Shown here: piece by piece, positions 14,483 through 23,522 of the stretch | Position numbering within the stretch: position 1 is the first letter of the stretch | How the letters are laid out: every line of letters starts with the position of its first letter | Assembly: GCA_022641775.1 (NCBI GenBank) | Contig: JALCDS010000018.1 | Coordinates: 1 to 33,255 of the forward strand | Source: Clostridiaceae bacterium | GTDB lineage: Bacteria; Cyanobacteriota; Vampirovibrionia; Gastranaerophilales; Gastranaerophilaceae | Length of the DNA: 33,255 nt | Direction: 5' to 3' | The notes under the pieces: generated by a model | Told to the model about the DNA's origin: nothing | The model's input: only the letters and a program-made list of their open reading frames with translations | The model's database searches: none | Program-made: the position numbers and the translations under genes

Positions 14483-17400
14483 AAGATGTTAGTTTTTCCA
14501 CGCTTAAGGCTAATTTTGCCATTTGTTTATCGAGTCGTTCAAGTTTTTTATTAACAATAGAATCAGTGTTATCTTCAACGGCAGTTAATATATTATCCAA
14601 TTTCATTTCAAGTCTGTCAACTCTTAATTCTTGGGCTTCAAATTTAGCGCCTATTTGATCCAAAATTTCAGACTGGTTAGGAACTTGAGTTTTTAACTCA
14701 GCTAGCATTTCTTTTACATTAGAAATTTCTGAAGTACGTGCTGAAATACCATTGATACTTTCACTTACAGAGTCCATCCATTCGCCCAAATATTGAAGAA
14801 CCTGATGGAAAACCTGATCATTACTGATGGATTTACTTAGTGCAATATTTAAGGCATCTACTTTCTTTTCAATACGTTCTGAAATTTCAGTTGTATCAGG
14901 AAAATCAATTTTGTTTTCTAGTTGATAAATTAATCCGCTAAACTTGTCTAATCCGTCAGAAAGAGCCTTGTATGAATCATCTGAAGTCAGTAACAATTTG
15001 TTTGTTCGAGAAGATATGCTAACCATATCTTGGCTCAATTTAGTAAAATCATCTTTCAATTCATAGATTTGATCTTGTGATAAAGAAGACTTCATATTCT
15101 CAACGGCATCAACAACTTTGTCAATGTTACCTCTTAAATCTTCAAGAGCTTGAGTTGATGATTTGTCTGTTATGTCATTCATAGCGAGTCTTAATTTCGC
15201 AATATCAGATTCAACATCTTGAAGTGTATAAGTATAAACATCGCTTTCGCCGGTTGTGATTATTTTTAATCTGTCATTAACTTCTTTTAATTTTGTGTTT
15301 ATTTCATCTGTTTTTTCTTCTACAAAATCTTTAATTTCTTCAGTTTCTTCAACGAAAGATACCTGATCAAAAACAGAAACTATTGCAGAAATAATATCAT
15401 CTTTTGCATCTTTTGAAGATTTGTCAATATTATTGATATTTTCCAAAACTTGATTTAAACATTCGTCAAGCTTTTGAGTTTTTTCATTTTCAGTTGTGGT
15501 TTTTAATTCATCAATTTGACTTAAAATTAAACTTTTGACATCTTCCAATTCAAAAGTCAGGTCAAAATCATCATCTTGCGCCAGAACATCAACCTTTGAA
15601 TGTAAAGCTTCCAAGGTTTGAGCAATCATGTCATCAGAAGAAATGATGTCATCAAGTTTGTCATTAACATCATTTAATGAAGATTGCGATTCAGTCAAAC
15701 AAAATTCTAATTCTGCTTTTACTTTTGCCAATTCATTTAATATTGTTTCTCTTGTGTTTTCGCCAACGGATTTTACATAGTCATTGGCAGGATTTTTTGC
15801 ACTTATATCATTTACTCTTTTTTCAAGTTTTGAAACAATATTTAAAATATTTTCATTATCTTGGTTAGTTTCCTTAATTGTATTTATATCATCAAGTATT
15901 TTAGATTTTTCGTCTTCAATTTGTTCTGAATATACATAAGAATCAATGTCAGCCTTGATTTTTTCTAATTGTTGATTTTGTTCGTCTGCGTATTTTTGAA
16001 GTTTTGTAGAAATTTCGTTTGACAATATATTTTTCAAATTATCAATAACAGAAACTATTTTGTCATTATCGCTTGTCATTGTGCCTAAGGCGTTTACATT
16101 TTCAATAGTACTGTTAATTCTATCCAGAGAATTTTCACAAGCCTCAATCACAACATCTTTTATTTTGCTTCCAAGTTCCATAACCTTGTCAGATTGGATA
16201 TTTGTAATTTCAGCAATACCGCTTTCCATTGAAGCTCTCAAGTTATCTAAAACCTGAAGGGTTTTCTCTGTACCATCACTGTTAATGATTTGATTTTTAA
16301 TTTCTGAAGTATAAGCATCTAATTTTTTGCTTAATGATGTTTTTACATCAGTTGTGAAATTTTTGATTTCTTCCAAATCATTTTGCCAGTTATCAATAAA
16401 GTTTGATGTTTTGTTTATATTAACTTCTAAATTTCTGGTAAAGTTTTCAATTGTAACTCTCAAAAGTTCAATTCTGTCAGGAATATTATTTTTAATACTT
16501 TCATCAACAGAAGTTATTTGATTTTGGATATCTTTATATACCTGTTCAAGAGAAGAAATTGCATCTTGTTGTTCTGTTGAGGCATTCTTAATGTCAGAAC
16601 CGGTGCTCAAAAATGACATTTCGATTTGTGCTTTCAAGTCTGCAAAGTTTTTATCAAAATCATATCCTATAATTTCTGAAATATCGGTTTTTAAAACTTC
16701 AATATTTTTGATTATAGTTTCATATTTGTTGTTAACAGAATCTATTATGTCAGTATGAACCAAATCAATTTCTTGTTTTAGGGTAGTTAATTTATCATCT
16801 AAATCAGTTATTGTATCATGAGGTTGCTCCTCATCCGGTGTAACACTGTCTTTTAAAGTGTCTAAAACATTAGAAATTTCATCAAATCTATAGTTGATAG
16901 AATCTAAACAGCCTTGTAGTGATGTCAAATTGCAACCGGCTTCTACTGTAGCTTTCATGTCTTCCAAATTTGTAATTACTTTTTGAATATTAGAATCAAG
17001 ATAATTTACACTTTCTGAAAATTTGTATTCGGTATTTGCATTGATTGAAGATATTATATCTGAAATATCTTGTAATTCATTTTTGATTTCCGCAATTTCA
17101 TTAGATGAAGTTGTAAATTTTTCATTACTCTTATTTGCAAGTTCATTTGTCAAATTCATATAATTTTCGATTTCAGAATTAAATTTTTCAATTTTTTCTT
17201 TTTGTTCTGAAGCTTGAGTGTTTAGCGTATTTTCGATTGAATATAATCTGTCTTGAAAATCTTGTGATACATTGTAGCCTTGTTTATCGGCATAATCTTT
17301 TATTTCATTTAGATAACTTTCAATAGTAGATCTTATATTTTCTATTTTTGTTTGGTATTCGTTATTTTGATTTGTAAAATCTTCACTTAATTTCAAAATG

Positions 17401-18833
17401 TCCTGTGAAATATTATTTAAAATATCCGAAATTTCTTCTCTTGCAGGTAATTGGGAAATTTTTACCATCAATTCTTCCCCTTGCGCGCATAATGTATCAA
17501 GTTTTTGAACTGATGTATTGTAACTTTCACTTGAAACCATACTATTGATAGTTTGTTCAAATTCTTCATTTTTTGTGTTGAAAGTATTTAACATTTCAAC
17601 AATATTGCCAGATAAAGCTTTAACTGTTTCAATTTCTTGTTTTACATCATCGTTTGTCACGGTTGAAGAATCAACTGCTGATAAATTTTGATTAACTGTT
17701 TGAATTCCGGAAAGTATTTCTTCAATTGAAGATTTGAACCCATTACTCAATGATTCAAGATTTACCAGTTTATCATTTATAACGGTATTGTTTCCGCAAG
17801 AATTGCTTATTATTCCGTTTACTTCATCCTTTTGTGTGTCTAATGCACTTTTAATTTGGGTTAATGTTTCATAAATTATTACCTTGTAATTTTGCGCATT
17901 AGTATTGAAGGTATCTTCAAGTTTTTTGATATCTTCAGAGATAGCCTGATAACTATCTGGATTTTCAGAATTTTGGTTTTCAAAATATAGATTTCGTTGT
18001 TGTTCAATTAAATTCTGAGCCATTTCAGATAAAATATTGTTTATTTTTTCAAATTTTTCTGTTGAATTTTGGATTACTACATTATTTATATCTTCTTTTA
18101 CTGTATCAATTTTTTGATTGATTTCGTCGGTATCTGATTTTAATGGCAAGTAAGATAATCTTGCAGCTATTTCAGACGTAGTATCAGAAATAGCATAAAT
18201 TTTTTGCCATGCTTTTACGTATTCATCACTGTTTATAAGATTTTTGATTGCATCCGCAAGTGTATCTGTTTTTTGGTTAAATTCTTTTAATGTTGCAAGT
18301 GTATTGTTTGTAATATTTGCCAAATTTTCGAGTTGAACACGTATTTCGTGGTTGTTATCTTGAAGCATAATAGAATTCAAATTTGTGTTTAAATCTTGAA
18401 TACAATTGAGTGCATATTGATTAGTTGTAGCAAAAGCTTCAGAAGATTCATTGATTTTATTTTTCAATTCTACTATATGGCTTACGATTTCTTCTTTATC
18501 TGTAATATTTGTGGAAAGTTGTTCAATAACTTGGTTAAAATGGTCAACTAAAGCTTTTTGAGAATTTATGCCGTCAAAAATTTCTCCGGCATGCTTTTGA
18601 AAGTTGTCGAACAAGTCATGTAATTCTTGTGTATTTGAGGCTTCAGAAGGTCTTGAAAGTATCTCGTTGAAGTTATTTTGGAGTGCATCAAATTTTTCGG
18701 AAGTGATATTTTGCTTCTCTTCCAACACTTTTTTAAATTCTTCAAAATACGATTTTAGATTATCATTATTTTGTGCATCCTGTGTCTGTATATTCCCCAA
18801 AATTTCAACAATATCATCAATTGTAGGTGCCAT
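14466..18833 (-). CDS. Giant coiled-coil protein (1455 residues)
   Basis: A strongly acidic, almost wholly helical protein made of tandem heptad-rich segments (repeated I/L-x-x-L with Asn, Asp, Glu, Ser, Thr) from about residue 30 to the end. It has no Walker motifs, so it is not an SMC ATPase, and no signal peptide or membrane segment. A distinct C-terminal part (about 1330-1455) has QVLQYLGEWMDSVSESINGIS, then LRVDRLEMKLDNIL, and ends KLTSYVDEE. The start has an excellent SD (aaaggag). Such proteins can be scaffolds, cytoskeletal filaments or cell-length rulers; none is proven here. The gene opens a minus-strand unit with the GlcD-type oxidase, overlapping it by up to 17 bases, and the metallopeptidase. 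Confidence 0.85.
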   Translation of the reverse strand: MAPTIDDIVEILGNIQTQDAQNNDNLKSYFEEFKKVLEEKQNITSEKFDALQNNFNEILSRPSEASNTQELHDLFDNFQKHAGEIFDGINSQKALVDHFNQVIEQLSTNITDKEEIVSHIVELKNKINESSEAFATTNQYALNCIQDLNTNLNSIMLQDNNHEIRVQLENLANITNNTLATLKEFNQKTDTLADAIKNLINSDEYVKAWQKIYAISDTTSEIAARLSYLPLKSDTDEINQKIDTVKEDINNVVIQNSTEKFEKINNILSEMAQNLIEQQRNLYFENQNSENPDSYQAISEDIKKLEDTFNTNAQNYKVIIYETLTQIKSALDTQKDEVNGIISNSCGNNTVINDKLVNLESLSNGFKSSIEEILSGIQTVNQNLSAVDSSTVTNDDVKQEIETVKALSGNIVEMLNTFNTKNEEFEQTINSMVSSESYNTSVQKLDTLCAQGEELMVKISQLPAREEISDILNNISQDILKLSEDFTNQNNEYQTKIENIRSTIESYLNEIKDYADKQGYNVSQDFQDRLYSIENTLNTQASEQKEKIEKFNSEIENYMNLTNELANKSNEKFTTSSNEIAEIKNELQDISDIISSINANTEYKFSESVNYLDSNIQKVITNLEDMKATVEAGCNLTSLQGCLDSINYRFDEISNVLDTLKDSVTPDEEQPHDTITDLDDKLTTLKQEIDLVHTDIIDSVNNKYETIIKNIEVLKTDISEIIGYDFDKNFADLKAQIEMSFLSTGSDIKNASTEQQDAISSLEQVYKDIQNQITSVDESIKNNIPDRIELLRVTIENFTRNLEVNINKTSNFIDNWQNDLEEIKNFTTDVKTSLSKKLDAYTSEIKNQIINSDGTEKTLQVLDNLRASMESGIAEITNIQSDKVMELGSKIKDVVIEACENSLDRINSTIENVNALGTMTSDNDKIVSVIDNLKNILSNEISTKLQKYADEQNQQLEKIKADIDSYVYSEQIEDEKSKILDDINTIKETNQDNENILNIVSKLEKRVNDISAKNPANDYVKSVGENTRETILNELAKVKAELEFCLTESQSSLNDVNDKLDDIISSDDMIAQTLEALHSKVDVLAQDDDFDLTFELEDVKSLILSQIDELKTTTENEKTQKLDECLNQVLENINNIDKSSKDAKDDIISAIVSVFDQVSFVEETEEIKDFVEEKTDEINTKLKEVNDRLKIITTGESDVYTYTLQDVESDIAKLRLAMNDITDKSSTQALEDLRGNIDKVVDAVENMKSSLSQDQIYELKDDFTKLSQDMVSISSRTNKLLLTSDDSYKALSDGLDKFSGLIYQLENKIDFPDTTEISERIEKKVDALNIALSKSISNDQVFHQVLQYLGEWMDSVSESINGISARTSEISNVKEMLAELKTQVPNQSEILDQIGAKFEAQELRVDRLEMKLDNILTAVEDNTDSIVNKKLERLDKQMAKLALSVEKLTSYVDEE

Positions 18834-18892
18834 ATTTCTCCTTTATCCTCCAATGAACGAGGATTACTTTTTACATTTCCCCTTTTGAGATT

Positions 18893-18921
18893 ATTTTACA
18901 GAATAAACATTCAGATAGCAA
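18893..18921 (-). promoter_or_regulatory. Promoter of the giant coiled-coil gene
   Basis: Minus strand: TTGCTA (18921-18916), 17 bp, TAAAAT (18898-18893). The leader of about 50 bases contains a 6-bp stem (atcctc 18845-18850 / gaggat 18859-18864) a few bases upstream of the SD. Confidence 0.55.
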
Positions 18922-18939
18922 AGAAAAATCATAATATTA

Positions 18940-18951
18940 TTACAATTGTAA
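18940..18951. promoter_or_regulatory. Palindrome between divergent promoters
   Basis: ttacaattgtaa is a perfect 12-bp dyad placed between the promoter of the coiled-coil gene and that of korDABC. It may be an operator, but in AT-rich DNA chance is possible. Confidence 0.25.
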
Positions 18952-18978
18952 ACAATAGAAGTCTTTTTTATGATTAGG

Positions 18979-19017
18979 TGATACAATGCAGAAAGACGAT
19001 AATTTAAAAAGAAGGAA
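18979..19017 (+). promoter_or_regulatory. korDABC promoter and ribosome binding site
   Basis: Extended -10 TGaTACAAT (18979-18987) without a clear -35. The SD aaggaa (about 19012-19017) is a few bases before the ATG at 19021. Confidence 0.5.
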
Positions 19018-19020
19018 ATT

Positions 19021-19233
19021 ATGAGCCATATAGAAATTGATGAACAACGATGCAAAGCTTGTTATTTATGCATAGATGAGTGCCCCAAGAAACTCATAAA
19101 AGTCGGGGAAAAAGTTAACAAATTAGGTGCAAAACCTGTTGAGTTTTGTGACCCTAAAGGAGAATGTTTGGGATGTGCAATGTGCGCAACCAGATGTCCG
19201 GATATGGCAATTACAAAGGTATTTAGAGGTTAA
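19021..19233 (+). CDS. korD: 2-oxoacid:ferredoxin oxidoreductase, delta (ferredoxin) subunit
   Basis: A 70-residue 2[4Fe-4S] ferredoxin subunit. Cluster ligands are Cys11, 14, 17, 21 and Cys49, 52, 55, 59, each Cys21 and Cys59 followed by Pro, with an extra Cys43. It passes electrons from the thiamine-bound intermediate to the external ferredoxin. It is the first gene of a tight four-gene operon (2 bases to the next start), in the order delta-alpha-beta-gamma. The operon matches both the 2-oxoglutarate (Kor) and branched-chain 2-oxoacid (Vor) four-subunit enzymes, and the sequence alone does not settle which substrate is used. Confidence 0.93.
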   Translation: MSHIEIDEQRCKACYLCIDECPKKLIKVGEKVNKLGAKPVEFCDPKGECLGCAMCATRCPDMAITKVFRG

Positions 19234-19235
19234 AG

Positions 19236-20312
19236 ATGACATTAACAGCAACAAAGCCGGAAGGCAAAGTTTTGATAAAGGGTAATTATGCAATCGCAAA
19301 TGCTGCAGTTATTGCAGGTTGTGAATGTTATTTCGGTTATCCTATCACTCCGCAGAGTGAAATCGGAGAATTTATGAGTGGTAAAATGCAAGAATTGAAA
19401 AGAGCTTACGTATCTTCCGAAAGTGAACTTGCATCTATAAATATGGTAATAGGAGCATGCTCAACCGGAGCAAAAGCTATGACATCATCTTCTTCTTGTG
19501 CGGTTTCACTGATGCAAGAAGCTCTTTCATATGCCACAGCAGAAGAGTTACCTGTAGTATTGGTAAGTGTAATGAGAGGCGGACCAGGATTAGGAAATAT
19601 TTATCCTTCCCAAGGTGATTATAATCAAGCTACAATCGGCGGTGGAAACGGTGATTACAAATTGATAGTTTTAGCCCCGGGAAATGTTCAGGAATGTATT
19701 GATTTAACATACAAAGCTTTCTATCTTGCGCACAAATATAAAAACCCTACAATGGTTTTGGCAGATGGGCTTTTGGGACAGATGATGGAACCTGTAACTT
19801 TTGGTGATTATCCTTATCCTGAGGTTGATGATTCGGCGTGGGCATTGACAGGAGCAAAAGGTAGAGGCAGACGTGTTATTCGTTCGTATGCACCTTCTGC
19901 AGATGATCAATGTGTATTTTTGAATAAGCTTTATGCAAAATATGCGCTTATTGAAGAAAAAGAAGTTATGTATGATGAATATATGACTGAAGATGCAGAT
20001 TTGATTGTTGCAAGTTTTGGTTCAATGAGCAGAAATGTAAAATCTGCGGTAAAAATTGCGCGTGAAAAAGGGTTGAAAGTAGGTGCTTTCAGACCTATTA
20101 CAATTTCACCGTTCCCGAATAAGAGATTAAAAGAATTGAGTTGTAGCGCTAAGAAATTCTTGGTTACTGAAATTAATATGGGACAAATGGTTCGTGATGT
20201 CAGATTGGCTGTAAACGGAAAAGTTCCTGTTGAATTCTACGGAAAAGGCGTTGGCTCAATGATTGATGTAGAAGATTTAGTTGATAAAATTGAAAGTTTA
20301 ATAGAGGTATAA
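19236..20312 (+). CDS. korA: 2-oxoacid:ferredoxin oxidoreductase, alpha subunit
   Basis: A 358-residue alpha subunit (KorA/VorB type) holding the pyrimidine-binding and core domains of the enzyme that decarboxylates a 2-oxoacid to its acyl-CoA with ferredoxin reduction. Characteristic blocks: GNYAIANAAVIAGC, YFGYPITPQSEIGEFM (about 33-48), SESELASINMVIGA, MTSSSSCAVSLMQE, VMRGGPGLGNIYPSQGDY and a C-terminal transketolase-like domain with KVGAFRPITISPFP. The GGPGLG...PSQ.DY sequence is typical of the four-subunit Kor/Vor group rather than pyruvate:ferredoxin oxidoreductase. The next gene starts 2 bases after its stop. Confidence 0.95.
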   Translation: MTLTATKPEGKVLIKGNYAIANAAVIAGCECYFGYPITPQSEIGEFMSGKMQELKRAYVSSESELASINMVIGACSTGAKAMTSSSSCAVSLMQEALSYATAEELPVVLVSVMRGGPGLGNIYPSQGDYNQATIGGGNGDYKLIVLAPGNVQECIDLTYKAFYLAHKYKNPTMVLADGLLGQMMEPVTFGDYPYPEVDDSAWALTGAKGRGRRVIRSYAPSADDQCVFLNKLYAKYALIEEKEVMYDEYMTEDADLIVASFGSMSRNVKSAVKIAREKGLKVGAFRPITISPFPNKRLKELSCSAKKFLVTEINMGQMVRDVRLAVNGKVPVEFYGKGVGSMIDVEDLVDKIESLIEV

Positions 20313-20313
20313 A

Positions 20314-21066
20314 ATGGCAACACAAGTATTTAAAGTACCGGATTCAATAATAAAAGATATGACATACGGATTTTGTCCGGGATGTGACCATGGTGTTGCA
20401 ATAAGACTTGTCGCAGAGTGTCTTGATGAACTCGGATTGAAAGAAAATGCAATTACAGCAACATCTATCGGTTGTTCTGTTTGTTTGTATGATTATTTGG
20501 ATGTTGATTCTGTGGAGGCTCCGCATGGAAGGGCTTTGGCAGAAGCAACAGGAATAAAGAGAGCAAGACCTGATAAGTTTGTATTTACATATCAAGGTGA
20601 TGGTGATTTTGCATCAATCGGACTTGGAGAAAGTACGCACGCTGCTCTTCGCGGTGAAAATATTACAGCAATTTGTATAAATAATACCACATATGGTATG
20701 ACAGGCGGTCAGCTCGGACCTACAACTTTGTTAGGTCAAGTTACAACAACCTCTCCTACTGGACGTAACGTTGAATATTACGGATATCCGATTAGAATTG
20801 CGGAACATATTGCATTATGTGAAGGTACTGCATATTCGGCTCGTGTTTCTTTGGATTCTGTTGCAAATATAAGGAAAGCAAAACAAGCAATTAAAAAAGC
20901 TTTTGAATACCAACTCAAAGGGTTGGGCTTCAGTTTTGTTGAAATCTTGTCAACATGTCCTACGAACTGGCATATGACACCTCAAAAAGCTCATGACAGA
21001 GTAAGAGATGATATGATGAAAGTCTTTGTTCCGGGTGTTTACAAAGATGTTTTGCAAAAAGTATAG
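20314..21066 (+). CDS. korB: 2-oxoacid:ferredoxin oxidoreductase, beta (TPP-binding) subunit
   Basis: A 250-residue thiamine-diphosphate subunit. CPGC (21-24) lies at the N-terminus, IGCSVC at about 52-57, and the TPP/magnesium motif GDGD (95-98) is followed by Asn123-Asn124 with NNTTYGMTGGQ. The last part carries the LSTCPTNW block. This is the catalytic partner of korA. An SD (agagg) lies at the end of korA. Length is typical for Kor/Vor beta subunits. Confidence 0.95.
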   Translation: MATQVFKVPDSIIKDMTYGFCPGCDHGVAIRLVAECLDELGLKENAITATSIGCSVCLYDYLDVDSVEAPHGRALAEATGIKRARPDKFVFTYQGDGDFASIGLGESTHAALRGENITAICINNTTYGMTGGQLGPTTLLGQVTTTSPTGRNVEYYGYPIRIAEHIALCEGTAYSARVSLDSVANIRKAKQAIKKAFEYQLKGLGFSFVEILSTCPTNWHMTPQKAHDRVRDDMMKVFVPGVYKDVLQKV

Positions 21067-21096
21067 ATATAAAGAAAATTAGAGGTATAATTTCAA

Positions 21097-21642
21097 ATGG
21101 AAAAAAGTTTTATAATAGCAGGATTTGGCGGACAGGGTGTATTGCTTGCCGGAGAAGTTTTGGCAAGTGCGTTTATGCACGATGACAAAAACGTTACTTG
21201 GTATCCTTCTTATGGTGCTGAAATGCGTGGAGGAACTGTTAATTGTCAGATAGTTATGTCTGAAAGTGAAGTTAGTTCTGTTAATAAAAAAGAAATTGAT
21301 TTTGTTATCGCATTGAATGATTTGTCTTTCGATAAGTTTTTACCGAGATTGAAAAAGGGCGGAATGATGATTGCAAATTCTTCATTGGTAAAAGAAATTA
21401 AAAAACGTACCGATATCAATTATATTTTTGCGCCTGTGACAAAGATGGCAGCAGAGTTGGGTAACGTTAAGATGGCAAATATTTTATCACTTGGAGTTTT
21501 GGCAAAAGCTTCTGGTCTTATATCCGTAGACAAACTTACAAAGGCTTTGGATACGGTTTTGCCACCACATAGAAAAAACCTTTTGCCTAAAAATATTGAA
21601 GCTTTAAATCTTGGCTTTAATTTTCAGCCGGCTTTAGTTTAA
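21097..21642 (+). CDS. korC: 2-oxoacid:ferredoxin oxidoreductase, gamma subunit
   Basis: A 181-residue gamma subunit with the opening GFGGQG (9-14), then TWYPSYGAEMRGGTVNCQIV, both hallmarks of the family. It completes the complex; in homologues this domain forms the CoA-binding part. It follows korB by 30 bases with an SD (agagg) of its own. No strong terminator is visible after its stop, so read-through into the small unknown genes is possible. Confidence 0.95.
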   Translation: MEKSFIIAGFGGQGVLLAGEVLASAFMHDDKNVTWYPSYGAEMRGGTVNCQIVMSESEVSSVNKKEIDFVIALNDLSFDKFLPRLKKGGMMIANSSLVKEIKKRTDINYIFAPVTKMAAELGNVKMANILSLGVLAKASGLISVDKLTKALDTVLPPHRKNLLPKNIEALNLGFNFQPALV

Positions 21643-21763
21643 ATTTTAATAATTTTATATCCTTCAAACTGTCTATTTTTTTCAAAATCACCTAAAAAGT
21701 TGATTTAAAATTTCGTAAGATAATTTATTCTGATAATGTCTTATTCAAGAGGTCTTTATAAAA

Positions 21764-21994
21764 GTGAAAAGAAACATACTTAAAGATATTGAAACTAAAG
21801 AAATTCAATTAGCGAAATTAAAAGAGCACGTTGATAAGAGTTCTGTTTGTTCCGAACTCTACAACAAAATTGTGTTAGAAAAAGCAATCCTAAAAAAAGA
21901 ACTTCAGGACTTGAAAAGGTCCGGTATTTTAGCTGAAATAAAAAGTTTTTTGCCTCATAAAAAGAAACTTATTTGTGATTATTTTGCCAAATAA
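21764..21994 (+). CDS. Small coiled-coil protein, GTG start
   Basis: A 76-residue, Lys/Glu-rich protein predicted to be two helices: a heptad-rich N-terminal half (ILKDIETKEIQLAKLKEHV) and LEKAILKKELQDLKR, ending in a basic tail. No family recognised. GTG is the only start in frame; SD aagagg (21747-21752) is 11 bases upstream. It follows korC by 121 bases that hold no other clear signal. Confidence 0.55.
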   Translation: MKRNILKDIETKEIQLAKLKEHVDKSSVCSELYNKIVLEKAILKKELQDLKRSGILAEIKSFLPHKKKLICDYFAK

Positions 21995-22031
21995 ATTTTG
22001 ACTTTCAGTGTTTTGTCATTAAACAAAAACT

Positions 22032-22400
22032 ATGATACTGGAGTTTTTTAAACTAAACAAAACATGTAAGCACGAACATGTAAAACCTGATGCAGATTTT
22101 TCGTATTGTCCGGATTGTGGTGAATTGATTGAAAATCAGTGGTATATTGCTCGCTGTGCATGTTGCGGTGTGAAATTGAAAGCAAATGTGAACAAAAATG
22201 GTGAAGTGATTTCTCAAGAAGAATTTTGTCATAATTGCGGTTCCAGGGGGTATGTTATCCAACGTTTGGAAAAGCTTAATTTTATTGATATAAGATATGC
22301 TGTTTTAGTAAAAGCGATTATTACAAAAGAAATGATGGATTTTACACAAAGTTGGGTTGAGAATAGTGATAGGTTTTATCGATACAAACTTTTAAAATAA
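22032..22400 (+). CDS. Small zinc-ribbon protein
   Basis: A 122-residue protein with three CxxC knuckles: CPDC (about 27-30), CACC (about 44-47, within a Cys-rich RCACCGVKL) and CHNC (about 69-72). An early Cys-Lys-His-Glu-His lies near residues 12-16. Two of these pairs probably make a zinc ribbon and the others may bind a second metal. The C-terminal half is helical, with the aromatic tail DRFYRYKLLK. No known family. The ATG at 22032 is the first in frame after an upstream stop, and no SD precedes it. Function unknown. Confidence 0.65.
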   Translation: MILEFFKLNKTCKHEHVKPDADFSYCPDCGELIENQWYIARCACCGVKLKANVNKNGEVISQEEFCHNCGSRGYVIQRLEKLNFIDIRYAVLVKAIITKEMMDFTQSWVENSDRFYRYKLLK

Positions 22401-22433
22401 ACTCGTTTTCTATTTTTATTTTATACTTAATTT

Positions 22434-23522
22434 ATGGTTAAAAATGCATATATTCATATACCGTTTTGTAAATCAAAGTGCAAATATTGTTCGTTTATTT
22501 CGTATCCTAAGTTGGAGCTGAAAGAGCAATATTTAAAAGCTTTAAAATTAGAAATAACGTCGAAATATAGAAATGAAAAATTGAATACACTATATATAGG
22601 CGGTGGAACTCCATCTACTTTGACTGTAAATGAGATAGAACAGTTATTGTGTCTTTTTGATACTGAAAAAGATGCAGAAATAACTATAGAATTAAACCCT
22701 GAAACAATGAGTTTTGAATATTTTAGAGGATTAAAAGATATTGGAATAAATAGAGTAAGTTTAGGGTGTCAGACATTTAATGATGATATTTTAAAAAGAA
22801 TCGGACGTCGTCACAATTCTCAACAAGCTATAGATGCGGTGGCTTATGCAAAAGATGCCGGGTTTAAAAATATCAGTATGGATTTTATTTATGGATTGCC
22901 AAATCAAACGTTACAAGACTTTTCTTCAGATTTGAACAAGGCAATATCATTGGGCGTTACACATATTTCACTTTATGGATTAAAAATTGATGAAGGATGC
23001 TATTTTTATGAACATAGACCTGAAAATATTGCAAATGATGATATTCAGGCTGATATGTATCTAAATGCCTGCAAAATTATGAAAGAAAACGATTTTTTGC
23101 ATTATGAAATAAGCAATTTTGCAAAAAAAGGTTGTGAATCTCGTCATAATTTGAACTATTGGTATAACAACAGCTATTATGGTTTTGGAGTTGCAGCACA
23201 CGGATATATTGAAGGAGTCCGTTATGCTAACAAAAATGAGTTGGGGGATTATATAAAAAACCCTTTAATATGTGCAGATGAACATAAAATTACACAACGT
23301 GAAATGCTGGAAGAAGAAATATTTTTAGGATTACGAAAATCCAAAGGCCTTGATATTTCGGCTATAAATAGGAAATTTGGGATAGATTTTAAAGAAAAAT
23401 ATTCTAATGTGATAGATAAATATCAAAAATCAGGGTATTTGAATTTTGATGGCAATATCTGTAACCTTACCGAAAGCGGAATTCTTGTAAGTAATGTTAT
23501 CCTTGTCGATTTTTTAGACTAG
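22434..23522 (+). CDS. hemW: HemW-type radical SAM protein
   Basis: A 362-residue radical SAM protein of the HemW group (formerly annotated as oxygen-independent coproporphyrinogen oxidase), which binds haem and delivers it to haem proteins in characterised relatives. The CX3CX2C cluster is Cys12, Cys16 and Cys19 (FCKSKCKYC). The SAM-binding GGGTP is at 56-60. Further blocks are NPETMSFEYF, RVSLGCQTF, RIGRRHNSQQA and YGLPNQT; HYEISNFAKKG and LNYWYNNSYYGFGVAAHG mark HemW. HemW lacks the extra N-terminal segment of true HemN, as here. No SD precedes the ATG; a TATACT (22422-22427) 7 bases upstream could give a leaderless message. Its TAG stop overlaps the TAG of the convergent gene. Confidence 0.9.
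   Translation: MVKNAYIHIPFCKSKCKYCSFISYPKLELKEQYLKALKLEITSKYRNEKLNTLYIGGGTPSTLTVNEIEQLLCLFDTEKDAEITIELNPETMSFEYFRGLKDIGINRVSLGCQTFNDDILKRIGRRHNSQQAIDAVAYAKDAGFKNISMDFIYGLPNQTLQDFSSDLNKAISLGVTHISLYGLKIDEGCYFYEHRPENIANDDIQADMYLNACKIMKENDFLHYEISNFAKKGCESRHNLNYWYNNSYYGFGVAAHGYIEGVRYANKNELGDYIKNPLICADEHKITQREMLEEEIFLGLRKSKGLDISAINRKFGIDFKEKYSNVIDKYQKSGYLNFDGNICNLTESGILVSNVILVDFLD

Noticed and set aside
15677-16521. Several 60-residue open frames opposite the coiled-coil gene
   Set aside because: Antisense shadows of a low-complexity gene: Leu/Ile-rich, with no SD.
14466-18833. SMC/RecN-type ATPase
   Set aside because: Length and coiled coil fit superficially, but there is no Walker A, Walker B or signature motif.
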